DNA of 64,000 bases, from contig VGES01000016.1 in the NCBI GenBank assembly GCA_016869765.1, forward strand, positions 1 to 64,000. The letters run 5' to 3'. This stretch comes from Alphaproteobacteria bacterium (GTDB lineage Bacteria > Pseudomonadota > Alphaproteobacteria > SHVP01). Below are positions 16,701-26,551 of this stretch, piece by piece. Position numbers and translations under genes: made by a program. A model generated the notes under the pieces. That model saw only the letters and a program-made list of their open reading frames with translations, made no database searches and was not told where the DNA came from. Each line of letters starts with the position of its first letter. The stretch's first letter is position 1.

Positions 16701-17146
16701 GTGTGGTCATCGCCGACCACGCACAGGACGCCGCCACGGGTGGCGGTGCCCGCCGAGTTGGCGTGCCGTATGGCATCGCCGGAGCGGTCGAGCCCTGGGT
16801 TCTTGCCGTACCAGATGGCGAACACGCCGTCGTAACGGTTGCCGCCGAACAGGTGCAGTTGCTGCGTGCCCCAAATGGCGGTGGCCGCAAGGTCTTCGTT
16901 CAGGCCGGGCTCGAAGTGAACATGGTGGGCCTGGAGGTGCTGCTGCGCCCGCCATAGTTCACGGTCGTACCCACCGACCGGGGAGCCCCGGTAGCCCGAG
17001 ACGAAACCGGCGGTGTTGAGTCCGCGCGCCTCATCGAACTGGCGCTGCATCATCGGCAGGCGCACGAGCGCTTGCATGGCGCTCAAGAAAAGATCCCCGG
17101 AACGCTGGGCGTATTTGTCGTCGAGCGAAAGCGGAAGGACGGTCAT
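13727..17146 (-). CDS. Indolepyruvate:ferredoxin oxidoreductase, fused IorA-IorB type
   Basis: An 1139-aa single-chain 2-oxoacid:ferredoxin oxidoreductase. The N-terminal part has RGSPVGGYDREL and GDDHTGKSSAFGVQSEYA. The TPP-binding part has PYFCAGCPHNTSTRTPEG...GIGCHTLAAYMDRG...NVGDGTYTHSASLG. A cysteine-rich cluster follows (CEGCGDCGQVSNC, CNKDFSCLKGFCPS), then the gamma-type domain TGIGGTGVVTIGALLGVAA. It oxidatively decarboxylates arylpyruvates or branched 2-oxoacids to acyl-CoA with reduction of ferredoxin, in amino-acid degradation. The fused form is common in alpha- and betaproteobacteria. It is a single-gene unit converging on usp. Confidence 0.95.
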   Translation of the reverse strand: MTVLPLSLDDKYAQRSGDLFLSAMQALVRLPMMQRQFDEARGLNTAGFVSGYRGSPVGGYDRELWRAQQHLQAHHVHFEPGLNEDLAATAIWGTQQLHLFGGNRYDGVFAIWYGKNPGLDRSGDAIRHANSAGTATRGGVLCVVGDDHTGKSSAFGVQSEYAFADYMMPVLNPASLQDIIDFGLFGFALSRFSGLWVGVKLAGSVAESSGTIHVPDQPPVFAIPESFALPAGGLNLRWPDAQAAQEERVKYHRLPAAAAFAQRNSIDRTLFDTPNARVGILTAGKASLDVSQALEDLGIDRGRAAVLGVRVRKLGLTWPIDRQGLHAFAHGLDRIIVVEEKRGFIEAQVKEALYGETYRPLVVGKDDETGRPLFRSTMEFESLEVASALARQLATVFPEDATIAGRKQEVEARWARRSSVVVTARTPYFCAGCPHNTSTRTPEGSVTIGGIGCHTLAAYMDRGVQTFTHMGGEGATWIGQAPFTDRPHVFQNVGDGTYTHSASLGIRAAVAAGVNITFKILYNDAVAMTGGQPVEGQFTVPQITRQLHAEGVTRIAVVSDEPEKYAGYHEPFASGVTVDHRDALDRIQRELRGIPGVSAIVYDQTCAAEKRRRRKRDAYPDPKRRVVINEQVCEGCGDCGQVSNCVAIVPVETEFGRKRQIDQSACNKDFSCLKGFCPSFVTVEGADLRRGRGLAAPPDVPEPTRATLSGSYSILVTGIGGTGVVTIGALLGVAARIDGILANVNDITGMAQKGGPVMSHVTLAPAGTTLAAIRVPVAAARVLIGADLVVSAMPDSAQRLAPGVTVGVVNTRRTMTGEFTRNPDQSFLDTEMRVLLERSAGAGAIAYLAATDIAVALTGDAAMTNTLLLGYSWQRGWIPLSRAAIEQAIRLNGARVSDNLAAFAWGRVLAHDPAKLPLAVPGPEPTSREEHLARRMAFLAAYQDDAYAARYRALVDRVRAAEAAVTANRTLTDAVIAGAFKLMAYKDEYEVARLLSDPAFHAALAAQFEDGYRIKFNLAPPILGGPPDERTGRPRKRAFGKWLLPFLRVLARGKFLRGTALDPFGRTAERRRERALIAEYEATIEQLCRTLSPANHAKAVQIAALPATIRGFGPVKEMAIENAAGERRRLLEEYTALRG

Positions 17147-17182
17147 CGTCCTTCGATGATGCCACCACCGGTTGGGTGGCGG

Positions 17183-18607
17183 CTACAGGAAGAAGATGAC
17201 GGTCATCGGCAGGAACACCGGAATCAACACGGCGCCTGACCACGCCATGTAGCCGAAGAACGACGGCATCTTGATGCCGGACGCCTCGGCGACGGCCTTG
17301 ACCATGAAGTTCGGAGCGTTGCCGATGTATGTGTTAGCCCCCATGAACACCGACCCGGCGGAGATCGCCAGCAGGGTCGTTGCGAGCGGGCCCATCAGGT
17401 GCGCGGCATCGCCGCCCGCAGTGTTGAAGAACACGAGGTAGGTCGGCGCATTGTCGAGGAAGCTCGACAGTAGGCCCGTCAACCAGAAGTACATCGCATT
17501 GATGGGCTGGCCGGATTCGTCGGTGACCAAGCGTACGACGCTGGCCAAGGCGCCCTGCTCGCCGGCCCGCAGCATCGCGATTGCCGGGATGATCGTGACG
17601 AAAATTCCGGCAAACAACTTCGCGACCTCGAGAATCGGCCCCCAGCTGAAGGCGTTGTCGCTACGGGTCGTCTTCGACGTCTTGGCCCACGACCAGTAGG
17701 CGATGAGCAACAGGAGGACATCGCGCAACAGGTTCTGCAGTTCGATCTCGATGTGATAGATCGCGAACGACACGCCGGGCTTCCACACGCCGCTCATCAG
17801 GACGGCCCCGACGACGAGAACGAGCAACCCGATATTCGACCAACCCTCGATGCGGAGCTTGCTATCCGGTGTCGGGTCGGGCGGCGGTGGTAGTTGCTCC
17901 CGCCGGAAGTAGTAGCTGTCGAGCACGTAGAAGATCGCGAGCACGATGACCGATGCGAACAGCACCGGCAGGGCCATGTGAATCGTCGGCCAGAAAAAGT
18001 CGACGCCTTTCAGGAATCCGAGAAACAGCGGTGGGTCGCCCAGTGGAGTCAAACCACCACCGATGTTGGCGACCAGAAACGTGAAGAAGATCAGCACGTG
18101 GGCGTTGCGCCGCCGGTTGTCGTTGGCCCGGATCACCGGCCGCACCAGCAGCATTGCGGCGCCGGTCGTCCCGGTGATGCTGGCGATCAACGTTCCGACC
18201 CCGAGGAGCGCGGTGTTCGTCTTGGGGCTGCCGTGAAGGTTGCCCCGCAGCATGACACCGCCGGTCACCGTGAACAAGGTTCCGATCAGGATGATAAACG
18301 GAACGTAGTCGAGCAGTGCCGTGTGCAGCAGCTCATAGGCAGCGACCGAGGGGCCTTCGACGATCGTGAGCGGCACGAACAACAGCAACGCCCATGCGGC
18401 TGCGATCTTGCCGTAGTGATGATGCCAAATCGACGGGGCGGCGAGCGGGAAGACGGCGATCGAGAGCAGCAGACCCACGAACGGGACAACCGCTATGAGT
18501 GGGAGCTCCGCGCCTTTCATGGCGGGCGAGTCGGCCCCGGCGGCCAGGGCGGCACCGGCAAGAAACACCAGGGCGATCGCCAGGGCGCACGCAAGAAGGC
18601 GGTTCAT
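17183..18607 (-). CDS. NhaD-type sodium:proton antiporter
   Basis: A 474-aa inner-membrane protein with about 12 helices and an N-terminal hydrophobic signal-like helix ending ALAAGA. Features of the NhaD/ion-transporter fold are FPLAAPSIWHHHYGKIAA, LIASITGTTGAAMLLVRPVIRAN, the inverted partner ANIGGGLTPLGDPPLFLGFL (broken-helix TPLGDPP motif) and the C-terminal SSFLDNAPTYLVFFN and GANTYIGNAPNFMVKAVAEASG. It exports Na+ in exchange for H+. GGGGAC precedes ATG 18607. It follows a secreted amidohydrolase gene on the same strand with a 76-nt gap; no functional tie is obvious. Confidence 0.9.
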   Translation of the reverse strand: MNRLLACALAIALVFLAGAALAAGADSPAMKGAELPLIAVVPFVGLLLSIAVFPLAAPSIWHHHYGKIAAAWALLLFVPLTIVEGPSVAAYELLHTALLDYVPFIILIGTLFTVTGGVMLRGNLHGSPKTNTALLGVGTLIASITGTTGAAMLLVRPVIRANDNRRRNAHVLIFFTFLVANIGGGLTPLGDPPLFLGFLKGVDFFWPTIHMALPVLFASVIVLAIFYVLDSYYFRREQLPPPPDPTPDSKLRIEGWSNIGLLVLVVGAVLMSGVWKPGVSFAIYHIEIELQNLLRDVLLLLIAYWSWAKTSKTTRSDNAFSWGPILEVAKLFAGIFVTIIPAIAMLRAGEQGALASVVRLVTDESGQPINAMYFWLTGLLSSFLDNAPTYLVFFNTAGGDAAHLMGPLATTLLAISAGSVFMGANTYIGNAPNFMVKAVAEASGIKMPSFFGYMAWSGAVLIPVFLPMTVIFFL

Positions 18608-18683
18608 TACTAGTCCCCAATTTGTCCCCCGCCGGACGCGAGAGTCGCATGTCTTTCTAGCCGTAGCCAAGGATTTTCACGCG

Positions 18684-19541
18684 TCACTGTCGGGTTGTCG
18701 ATCGCGCTGCGGATGTCGCCGGCCTAATTCGGTAGAGCGCGCTGGCATTGCGAAAGGCGATCGCTTCCGCGTGGTCGCGCGGGAGTTGCTCGAGCCAGCG
18801 ACGATGCTCATCGATGAGGCGCGCGTAACTCTCCCACCGCGGCGTGATGTAGGTGTCGCTGCCGATCATGATCCGTTTCGAGTACTTGATTAGGACCTCG
18901 CGCCACTCGGCGGACAACGTGCCTCCTGGAGCGATGTCGCCGGAGCGAAACGACACTTCGGTCCAAAGTGTTGGGAAACGCTCGAGCATAGCGGCGACGA
19001 CGCTCGCTGGTTCGCTCATGCCGGCGTGGGCCCACAGAATCTTGACGCCGGGGTCGACGCGAAAAAGCGCCTCGATTGGTGCGGCGCCAGAATGGACGTG
19101 GATCATCACGTCGTACCGCCGCGCGAGCGCCACCGTTCCCCGCACGGTCGGCCCGTCGACCTCGGATGAGTCGAACAAATGGAACTCGCCAATGCCCGCG
19201 TAGCGGGTCTTCTTCAGGCGTTCGGCGAGGTACTCGACGACGCCCGGATCGCGGGTCCAATTGCCCGAGCCGATGGTCCCGCGATAGGGCCGGAGAACCG
19301 GAGTCACAATGCTCGGCGCATGACGTTGCAGCGTCAGCGACCCATCATCGGGTGTGCTCGAAACCAACGCCTTGGTAACCCCGGCCTCGCGCAGCACGGC
19401 GATCGCCTTCTTGGGCGGAAACGGCTTCCAGGCGGGGTTCGAATAGTGCACGTGGGTGTCGAAGATCGGCAGCCGTTCCGCCGCCTGTGCCGACCCCATG
19501 AGGGCCAGGGCAGACACGATCACGAGCCACAGCCGATGCAC
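18684..19541 (-). CDS. Exported amidohydrolase-2 family metal-dependent hydrolase
   Basis: A TIM-barrel amidohydrolase of 285 aa. The mature part starts with the metal motif FDTHVHYSNPAW, followed by GIGEFHLFD, MIHVHSG (metal His), ILWAHAGMSEP and MIGSDTY with the catalytic Asp. GTG 19541 is chosen because GGGGAGG lies 5 nt upstream. It yields a clean signal peptide (MHRLWLVIVSALALMGSAQA|A), so the product is periplasmic. Upstream in-frame ATGs would bury the signal. The substrate is unknown; relatives include lactonases and decarboxylases. Confidence 0.88.
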   Translation of the reverse strand: MHRLWLVIVSALALMGSAQAAERLPIFDTHVHYSNPAWKPFPPKKAIAVLREAGVTKALVSSTPDDGSLTLQRHAPSIVTPVLRPYRGTIGSGNWTRDPGVVEYLAERLKKTRYAGIGEFHLFDSSEVDGPTVRGTVALARRYDVMIHVHSGAAPIEALFRVDPGVKILWAHAGMSEPASVVAAMLERFPTLWTEVSFRSGDIAPGGTLSAEWREVLIKYSKRIMIGSDTYITPRWESYARLIDEHRRWLEQLPRDHAEAIAFRNASALYRIRPATSAARSTTRQ

Positions 19542-19596
19542 GGCGACCTCCCCTGAGGTCATTGTAGCGAATTTTCGCGATGGTTCTGTAGCGACG

Positions 19597-19612
19597 CCAC
19601 TTGGCAAAGTGG
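19597..19612. promoter_or_regulatory. Palindrome in a divergent intergenic region, possible operator
   Basis: CCACTT-GGCA-AAGTGG is a perfect 6-bp inverted repeat, with further imperfect pairing outside. It lies midway between the divergent amidohydrolase (start 19541) and HtrA-like (start 19655) genes. The size and position suit a dimeric regulator. No regulator gene lies next to it. Confidence 0.35.
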
Positions 19613-19654
19613 TGCGAAGTCCCCTAATCAGACACGGAGAGAAGTCCGATCACC

Positions 19655-20629
19655 ATGTCCGAACAGCAGGATTGGGAAATCCCAGACGACGCAAGGCCAC
19701 AGGTCGAAGACGTGGCCTTTGACCTCGACCGGACGTTGTCGTCCGTCGTCAACGTGCGTGCCTTGGTGCCGGAGGACGTGTTCACCGCCCCGATTCTCGG
19801 CACCGATCGTTATGGCAACGGCGTGGTCATCCGCGAGAACGGCATCGTCCTGACCGTCGGGTATCTCGTCACCGAAGCGGAACAGATCTGGATGACGACG
19901 ACCGAAGGACGGGTCGTGCCCGGCTCGGTGCTCGCCTACGATCACGAGACGGGGTTCGGACTGATCATGGCGCACGCCCCGCTCCGGACTCCCGTGATGC
20001 CTATGGGTAGCGTCCGTGATGTCAGGATCAACGATCCGATGATCGTCGGGGCTGGCGGTGGGCGTCGTCATGCGCTCAACGTTCGCGTTGTCTCGAAGCG
20101 GGAGTTCGCGGGCTCGTGGGAGTACCTGCTCGACGAGGCGTTGTTCACCGCCCCGGCCCACCCGTCGTGGGGCGGCGCCGGCTTGATCGATCGTCAGGGC
20201 CGGCTGGCGGCGATCGGCTCGCTGTTCGTCCAACAGGCGCGCGAACAGACCGAGCTCGCCGGGAACATGTTCGTGCCGATCGACCTGCTGTCCCCGATCT
20301 ACGACAACCTGGTGGGTGGGGGACACACAAGGGTCGCGGCCCGGCCGTGGCTCGGCGTCTATCTCGCGCAGTCGGAACGGTCGGTCGTAGTCGTCGGGCT
20401 CGCCAACGGCGGCCCGGCGCAGCGTGCCGACGTACGACCCGGCGACCAGATCATCGAGGTGGCCGGGCAGCCGGTCGATGATCTCGCCCGGGCCTTTCGC
20501 CTGATCTGGGCTCAGGGCAAGGCTGGAGCCGAGATTCCGTTGACCCTGCGGCGCAACGGCCGCATGCTTCAACTATTCGTTCGCTCCGCCGAGCGCAACA
20601 GCATCCTGCGTCGTCCGCGCCGTCACTAG
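19655..20629 (+). CDS. HtrA/Deg-like protein with PDZ domain, catalytic triad absent, cytoplasmic
   Basis: A 324-aa protein with the trypsin-like Deg fold (about 25-215) followed by one PDZ domain (about 230-312, with WLGVYLAQ..GGPAQRADVRPGDQIIEVAGQPV). Alignment by eye to Deg proteases puts Tyr70 at the catalytic His (VLTVGYLV against ILTNxHVV), Gly100 at Asp (ETGFGL against xTDLAL) and Trp172 at Ser (SWGGAG against NSGGPL). All three catalytic residues are therefore lost. There is no signal peptide, unlike periplasmic Deg proteins. A binding or scaffold role is inferred. GGAGAGAAG supports ATG 19655. An MFS gene follows. Confidence 0.88.
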   Translation: MSEQQDWEIPDDARPQVEDVAFDLDRTLSSVVNVRALVPEDVFTAPILGTDRYGNGVVIRENGIVLTVGYLVTEAEQIWMTTTEGRVVPGSVLAYDHETGFGLIMAHAPLRTPVMPMGSVRDVRINDPMIVGAGGGRRHALNVRVVSKREFAGSWEYLLDEALFTAPAHPSWGGAGLIDRQGRLAAIGSLFVQQAREQTELAGNMFVPIDLLSPIYDNLVGGGHTRVAARPWLGVYLAQSERSVVVVGLANGGPAQRADVRPGDQIIEVAGQPVDDLARAFRLIWAQGKAGAEIPLTLRRNGRMLQLFVRSAERNSILRRPRRH

Positions 20630-20683
20630 GGCCCTGCCCGCGTCAGGCGGGAGGTGTCGTCCGAGGATTGCGGAAAGGCCTGC

Positions 20684-21916
20684 TTGGACCAAACGGCTGC
20701 TCTTTCGACCAACCGACGTGACGTCAAGGTGATCGGGCTGATCAGTACCGCTCACATGTTCAGTCACGCCTACACCATCGTCCTCCCGCCACTCTACCCT
20801 CTGCTCAAGGAGGAGTTCGGCGTTTCCTACGCCGCCCTCGGGTTCGTCATGACGGCGTTCAGTATTGCGAGCGGCATCGGTCAGACTCCAGTGGGCTTTC
20901 TCGTCGATCGCATCGGCGGTCGCGGCCTCCTGATCGGCGGGCTCATTCTCATGGCCGCCTCGATTGGTGCGGTCGGTCTGGTCCATTCCTATTGGGCGTT
21001 GTTGGCGTTGTTCATGGTGGCAGGGATCGCCAACACCGTTTTTCATCCGGCCGACTACGCGATCCTTTCGGCCTCGGTCGATCGCAGCCGCCTCGGGCGA
21101 GCCTTCAGCGTTCACACGTTCTCCGGCAATGTCGGCTGGGCGATCACGCCGACCGTGATTATCGTGCTGACCGCCTGGATGGATTGGCGGACGGCGGTGA
21201 TCCTGATCGGCGTCGCCGGCATCGTCTGTGCGCTGCTGTTGTGGTCGCAGAGTTCCGTTCTCAGCGACGAAAAGGCGCCCGAGCCCGACGCCAAGCCAAA
21301 GTCGCAGGCCGTGGATTCGGGCGGGAGAACCGAGAAGCTCGGGATGGCGCTCCTGCTCTCGCCGCCGATCCTGATGGCGTTCCTGTTCTTTCTCTTGGTT
21401 TCTGCCGGTACGGGCGGCCTTCGGGCCTTCCTCGTGTCGGCCTTGGTCGCGGCCGAGCAGACGCCCCTCTCGGTTGCCAACGGGGCCTTGACCGGGTTTC
21501 TCGTCGGCGGCGCCGCCGGGATTCTCGCCGGCGGCGTCGTCGTCGATCGGCTGGGCAAGCCCGAACGCACGGCGGTGTTCGGCTTCCTGTTGACGGCCGC
21601 CTTCATCGTCCTTGCGGGACTACCCTCGATGCCGTTCGTGATCATGCTTGGGGCCTTGAGCGCCGCCGGCTTCTTCAGCGGCATTGTTCAGCCCAGCCGC
21701 GATATCCTGGTGCGCAACGTCACGCCGGAGGGTCAAGCGGGCAAGGTGTTCGGCTTCGTCTCGACCGGCCTATCGATCGGCGGCGCCGTGATTCCTCCGG
21801 TGTTCGGCTGGATCATGGACAACTCCGACCCGCGATGGGTTTTCTGGCTCGCCGCCGCGATGGTCCTCGCGAACGTGCTGACGGTGGGCGGCCTCGCCCG
21901 CGCGGCGCGCCGCTAG
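20684..21916 (+). CDS. Major facilitator superfamily transporter
   Basis: About 410 aa with 12 predicted helices in two halves. Helix 1 is VIGLISTAHMFSHAYTIVLPPLYPLL. The MFS loop 2-3 motif appears as GFLVDRIGGRGLLIGG, and the half-repeat as GGVVVDRLGKPERTAVFG. The HMFSH start recalls fosmidomycin-resistance-like and other 'HxxSH' MFS proteins. A charged cytoplasmic loop (SDEKAPEPDAKPKS) lies between the halves. TTG 20684 is chosen for GGAAAGG 5 nt upstream; GTG 20654 is the longer alternative. The substrate is unknown. It probably shares transcription with the HtrA-like gene 54 nt upstream. Confidence 0.85.
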   Translation: MDQTAALSTNRRDVKVIGLISTAHMFSHAYTIVLPPLYPLLKEEFGVSYAALGFVMTAFSIASGIGQTPVGFLVDRIGGRGLLIGGLILMAASIGAVGLVHSYWALLALFMVAGIANTVFHPADYAILSASVDRSRLGRAFSVHTFSGNVGWAITPTVIIVLTAWMDWRTAVILIGVAGIVCALLLWSQSSVLSDEKAPEPDAKPKSQAVDSGGRTEKLGMALLLSPPILMAFLFFLLVSAGTGGLRAFLVSALVAAEQTPLSVANGALTGFLVGGAAGILAGGVVVDRLGKPERTAVFGFLLTAAFIVLAGLPSMPFVIMLGALSAAGFFSGIVQPSRDILVRNVTPEGQAGKVFGFVSTGLSIGGAVIPPVFGWIMDNSDPRWVFWLAAAMVLANVLTVGGLARAARR

Positions 21917-21920
21917 CCGC

Positions 21921-22580
21921 TCAGAACTCGTATTTGTCGATGCGCGGTTCCTGTTCGGCGTCGCGCCGCCACGTCTGCATGGCGGGCAATTGCTGGATGC
22001 TTTGCATGTATTCCTCGCCCACCGGATCAAGGCGGACGCCATAGGTGGCAAAACGCGTCACCACTGGCGCGTAGAAGGCGTCAGCAGCCCCGAATCGGCC
22101 GAACAGGAAGTCGCCACCGCTCGGTCGACCATAGCGATTGCGGCATTCTCGCCAGATCGCCGCGATCCGTTCGATGCTCGGTTGGACGTCATTCCCAATG
22201 ACAAAGTTGGTGTAACGCCGCCGGATGTTCATCGGTAGACGCTCGCGTAGCGGCATGAATCCGGAATGCATCTCGGCGCAAATGCTGCGGGCCAGAGCGC
22301 GTTGCTTGGTGTCCTGCGGCCAGATCTGTTTCTCCGGGAAGCGTTCGGCCAGGAACTCGGCGATGGCGAGCGAATCCCAGATCACCTGATCGCCCACCTT
22401 GAGGACGGGAACGCGACCGGTCGGTGAATGCTGCTGGATTCGGCTCGTCGTTTCCTCGGTTCCGAGGGGGACCATCACCTCGGTAAAGGGCAGGGCGTTG
22501 GCAGCCAGGATCAACCATGGTCGCAACGACCACGACGAATAGTTCTTGCTGCCAATAACGAGTGTCATCGGATCGGCCAC
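21921..22580 (-). CDS. Glutathione S-transferase family protein
   Basis: A 219-aa GST. The thioredoxin-like N-terminal domain starts VIGSKNYSSWSLRPWLIL, with Ser in the glutathione-activating region as in Zeta/Beta-like GSTs. The glutathione-binding TGRVPVLKVGDQVIWDSLAIAEFLAERFP has the cis-Pro and Asp-Ser pair. The all-helical C-terminal domain includes FGAADAFYAPVVTRF, the N-capping box motif. GAGGAG 6 nt before GTG 22580 fixes the start. It conjugates or reduces electrophiles in the cytosol; the substrate is unknown. It is divergent from the M17 aminopeptidase. Confidence 0.92.
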   Translation of the reverse strand: MADPMTLVIGSKNYSSWSLRPWLILAANALPFTEVMVPLGTEETTSRIQQHSPTGRVPVLKVGDQVIWDSLAIAEFLAERFPEKQIWPQDTKQRALARSICAEMHSGFMPLRERLPMNIRRRYTNFVIGNDVQPSIERIAAIWRECRNRYGRPSGGDFLFGRFGAADAFYAPVVTRFATYGVRLDPVGEEYMQSIQQLPAMQTWRRDAEQEPRIDKYEF

Positions 22581-22698
22581 GGCTATCTCCTCAATGTCGC
22601 TGCCGATGGCGTAGCCAAAGCCGCCGGCCGGGTCAACGTGCCCCCTGTCCGTTTCGCGAAATCGCGCTACTCTCGGCCGCCGTTTCAACGAGGAACCC

Positions 22699-24069
22699 GT
22701 GCCAACCTTCGTGACTCGATCGCGTCAGGCTCAGCCAATCTGGTCGATTGCCGCCGCAGACTATGGATCCTGGCTGAAGACCCAGGCCGTGGACATCCGA
22801 CAGTGGCTGACCCATACCGGCTTTCGCGCAACTGCCGGCAAGTTCGCCCGCATCCCGGGGGCCGGGCGTCGCCAGCCGGGGGTCCTGCTGATCCTCCCCG
22901 ACCGCGTCGGCACCTTCGCCTTTGCCGAGCTGCCGCGGGCGCTCGGGGCCGGCGTTTTTCGTCTCGCAACGGCGATGAGCGCCCGCGATGCCACGATGGC
23001 CGCCGTCGGTTGGGGTCTCGGCACGTATCGCTACCAGCGCTACAAGCGCAACGGGAACGGCCATGCCTCCCTGGTGTGGCCGGCGAACGCAGACCGCACT
23101 CGCGCCGAACACCTGATCGAGGCCCACACGCTCGTCCGCGACCTGATCAACACACCGACCGAGGACATGGGACCAGACGCGCTGGCCGCGAACGTGAAAC
23201 AGGTGGCCCGGGCCTTCGGTGCCAAGGTCCAGGTCATCGTCGGGGCCGATCTATTGCGGCGCAATTTTCCCGCCATCCATGCCGTCGGACGCGCCGCGGC
23301 GCGTGAACCTCGCCTGATCGATCTGCGCTGGGGCCCGGCCGATGCTCCCAAGTTGACCTTGGTCGGCAAGGGCGTGTGTTTCGATTCCGGGGGGCTCGAC
23401 ATCAAACCAGCCTCGGGCATGCGCTGGATGAAGAAGGATATGGGCGGGGCTGCGACGGCGCTCGGCCTCGCACAACTCATCATGGCCTCGCAATTGCGGG
23501 TTCGCCTGCGCGTTCTCATCCCGGCCGTCGAAAACGCGATCGCCGGAAACGCCTATCGGCCGGGGGATGTGATCCGCACGCGCAAGGGCCTGTCGGTCGA
23601 AATCGGGAACACCGATGCCGAGGGGCGGGTGATCCTGTGCGATGCGCTCGCCCTCGCCGATGAGGAGGCACCGGAGCTGCTGCTCGATTTTGCGACCCTT
23701 ACCGGCGCTGCCCGCGTGGCGCTCGGGCCAGAATTGGCGGCGCTCTTCACCGATGACGACCAATTGGCCGAGGATGTGACCAGATTCGGATCGAGCCACG
23801 ACGATCCCGTTTGGCGTCTGCCGCTGTGGGCGCCCTACCGTCGCATGATCGACAGCAAGTTTGCCGACATCACCAACTCCTCCGACAGCGGATTTGGCGG
23901 AGCGATCACGGCCGCGTTGTTCCTGAAGGAGTTCGTCACCCGGTCCCAGGCGTGGGCGCACTTCGACCTGTTCGCCTGGAACGACTCCGACAAGCCCGGT
24001 CGGCCCTACGGCGGTGAGGCGATGACCATGCGGGCTCTGTTTGGGCTGCTCGAAGATCGCTACGGCTGA
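22699..24069 (+). CDS. Leucyl aminopeptidase family protein (M17)
   Basis: A 456-aa M17 metallopeptidase. The C-terminal catalytic domain has all expected two-zinc and catalytic residues: VGKGVCFDSGGLDIKP (Lys, Asp, Lys), MKKDMGGAA (Asp), NTDAEGR (Asp, Glu, Arg) and LLDFATLTGAARVALG. The N-terminal domain is divergent, as in PepA-like paralogues of alphaproteobacteria. It removes N-terminal residues from peptides in the cytosol, and the neighbouring GGCT-like and downstream peptide-importer genes fit a peptide-salvage setting. The start is a GTG at 22699. A GGCT-like gene follows within 30 nt. Confidence 0.93.
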   Translation: MPTFVTRSRQAQPIWSIAAADYGSWLKTQAVDIRQWLTHTGFRATAGKFARIPGAGRRQPGVLLILPDRVGTFAFAELPRALGAGVFRLATAMSARDATMAAVGWGLGTYRYQRYKRNGNGHASLVWPANADRTRAEHLIEAHTLVRDLINTPTEDMGPDALAANVKQVARAFGAKVQVIVGADLLRRNFPAIHAVGRAAAREPRLIDLRWGPADAPKLTLVGKGVCFDSGGLDIKPASGMRWMKKDMGGAATALGLAQLIMASQLRVRLRVLIPAVENAIAGNAYRPGDVIRTRKGLSVEIGNTDAEGRVILCDALALADEEAPELLLDFATLTGAARVALGPELAALFTDDDQLAEDVTRFGSSHDDPVWRLPLWAPYRRMIDSKFADITNSSDSGFGGAITAALFLKEFVTRSQAWAHFDLFAWNDSDKPGRPYGGEAMTMRALFGLLEDRYG

Positions 24070-24097
24070 TGACGAACAACGACCGAGGCCTTCGATC

Positions 24098-24544
24098 GTG
24101 AACGATCTGTTGTTCGTCTATGGCACGCTGCGCCGGGCTGTCGGGGCGCCCGCCCACGAATTGTTCCGCGAACATGCATCGTTCGTGGACGAGGCCATCA
24201 TTCAGGGCTGTCTCTACGACCTCGGGAATTTTCCCGGGCTCGTGCTGTCCGATCGGTTGACCGACAAGGTGCAGGGCGAGGTCTACCGCCTGTTCACCCC
24301 AAAGCCAACGCTCGACCTCCTGGATCAGTACGAGGGGGCCCACGGCGGCACCAAGCCCTGGCCGGCCCAGTACCAGCGGCTGCAGCACACCGTCGCCGGT
24401 CGGCAACACGGGCGCCTCGTCGCTTGGGTCTACACCTACGCCCTGGCCGTCAAAGAAGAGCAACGCGTTGTTGGTGGCGACTATGCCGTCCACCTCCGCG
24501 GCAAGCCGAATTACCGCCCACCGTCGATCGATCGTCGATCGTAA
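24098..24544 (+). CDS. Gamma-glutamylcyclotransferase-like (AIG2/YtfP) protein
   Basis: A 148-aa GGCT-fold protein. It starts NDLLFVYGTLRR, the invariant YGTL substrate loop, continues GCLYDLGNFPGLVLS, and has the acidic segment LLDQYEGAHGG..YQR, where the conserved Glu acts as catalytic base. Family members cleave gamma-glutamyl bonds to 5-oxoproline, or act on gamma-glutamylamines. GTG 24098 is chosen because it places FVYGTL near the N-terminus as in homologues. It lies 28 nt after the M17 aminopeptidase, so the two are probably cotranscribed for peptide/glutathione turnover. Confidence 0.88.
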   Translation: MNDLLFVYGTLRRAVGAPAHELFREHASFVDEAIIQGCLYDLGNFPGLVLSDRLTDKVQGEVYRLFTPKPTLDLLDQYEGAHGGTKPWPAQYQRLQHTVAGRQHGRLVAWVYTYALAVKEEQRVVGGDYAVHLRGKPNYRPPSIDRRS

Positions 24545-24598
24545 GCCCGATGCGTCGGGCGCCAGCGTTTTCCCGCCGGTGCTGCTAGATTCCGCCCT

Positions 24599-24925
24599 AT
24601 GGACGCTGCCGATCATCAGGCGCTCGAGCGCTGGCTCCACGTGCTCAGCGCTGGTTTGCGGGACAAAGGCCCCGACCTGACCGCACGCCAGACGGCGGTC
24701 CTGCTTTCGATCTACCTCACGCCGCCGCCGCACACCGCAGGTCGCCTGGGTCGGGAGCTGGGACTGGCCAAGCCCGCGGTAACGCGTGCCCTCGATGTTC
24801 TGGAACAGCTCGAGTTCGTCCGTCGCCTGCCCAACGCCGAGGACGGTCGCAGCCGGTTGCTGCAACGCACGGTGAAGGGCAGCGTCTACCTCGACTCCTT
24901 CGCCGCGCGGGTGCGTGCGACTTAG
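24599..24925 (+). CDS. MarR family winged-helix regulator (short)
   Basis: A 108-aa winged-helix protein, shorter than typical MarR (about 140). It has LTARQTAVLLSIYL, the recognition region TAGRLGRELGLAKPAVTRALDVLEQLEFVRR and the wing NAEDGRSRLLQRTVKG. The DGRSR wing is diagnostic for MarR. The N-terminal dimerisation helix is reduced. Its stop (24925) directly abuts the stop of the convergent ABC ATPase gene. Targets and ligand are unknown; the neighbouring M17/GGCT or yej genes are candidates. Confidence 0.87.
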   Translation: MDAADHQALERWLHVLSAGLRDKGPDLTARQTAVLLSIYLTPPPHTAGRLGRELGLAKPAVTRALDVLEQLEFVRRLPNAEDGRSRLLQRTVKGSVYLDSFAARVRAT

Positions 24926-26548
<1,623 letters not shown>

Positions 26549-26551
26549 CGC

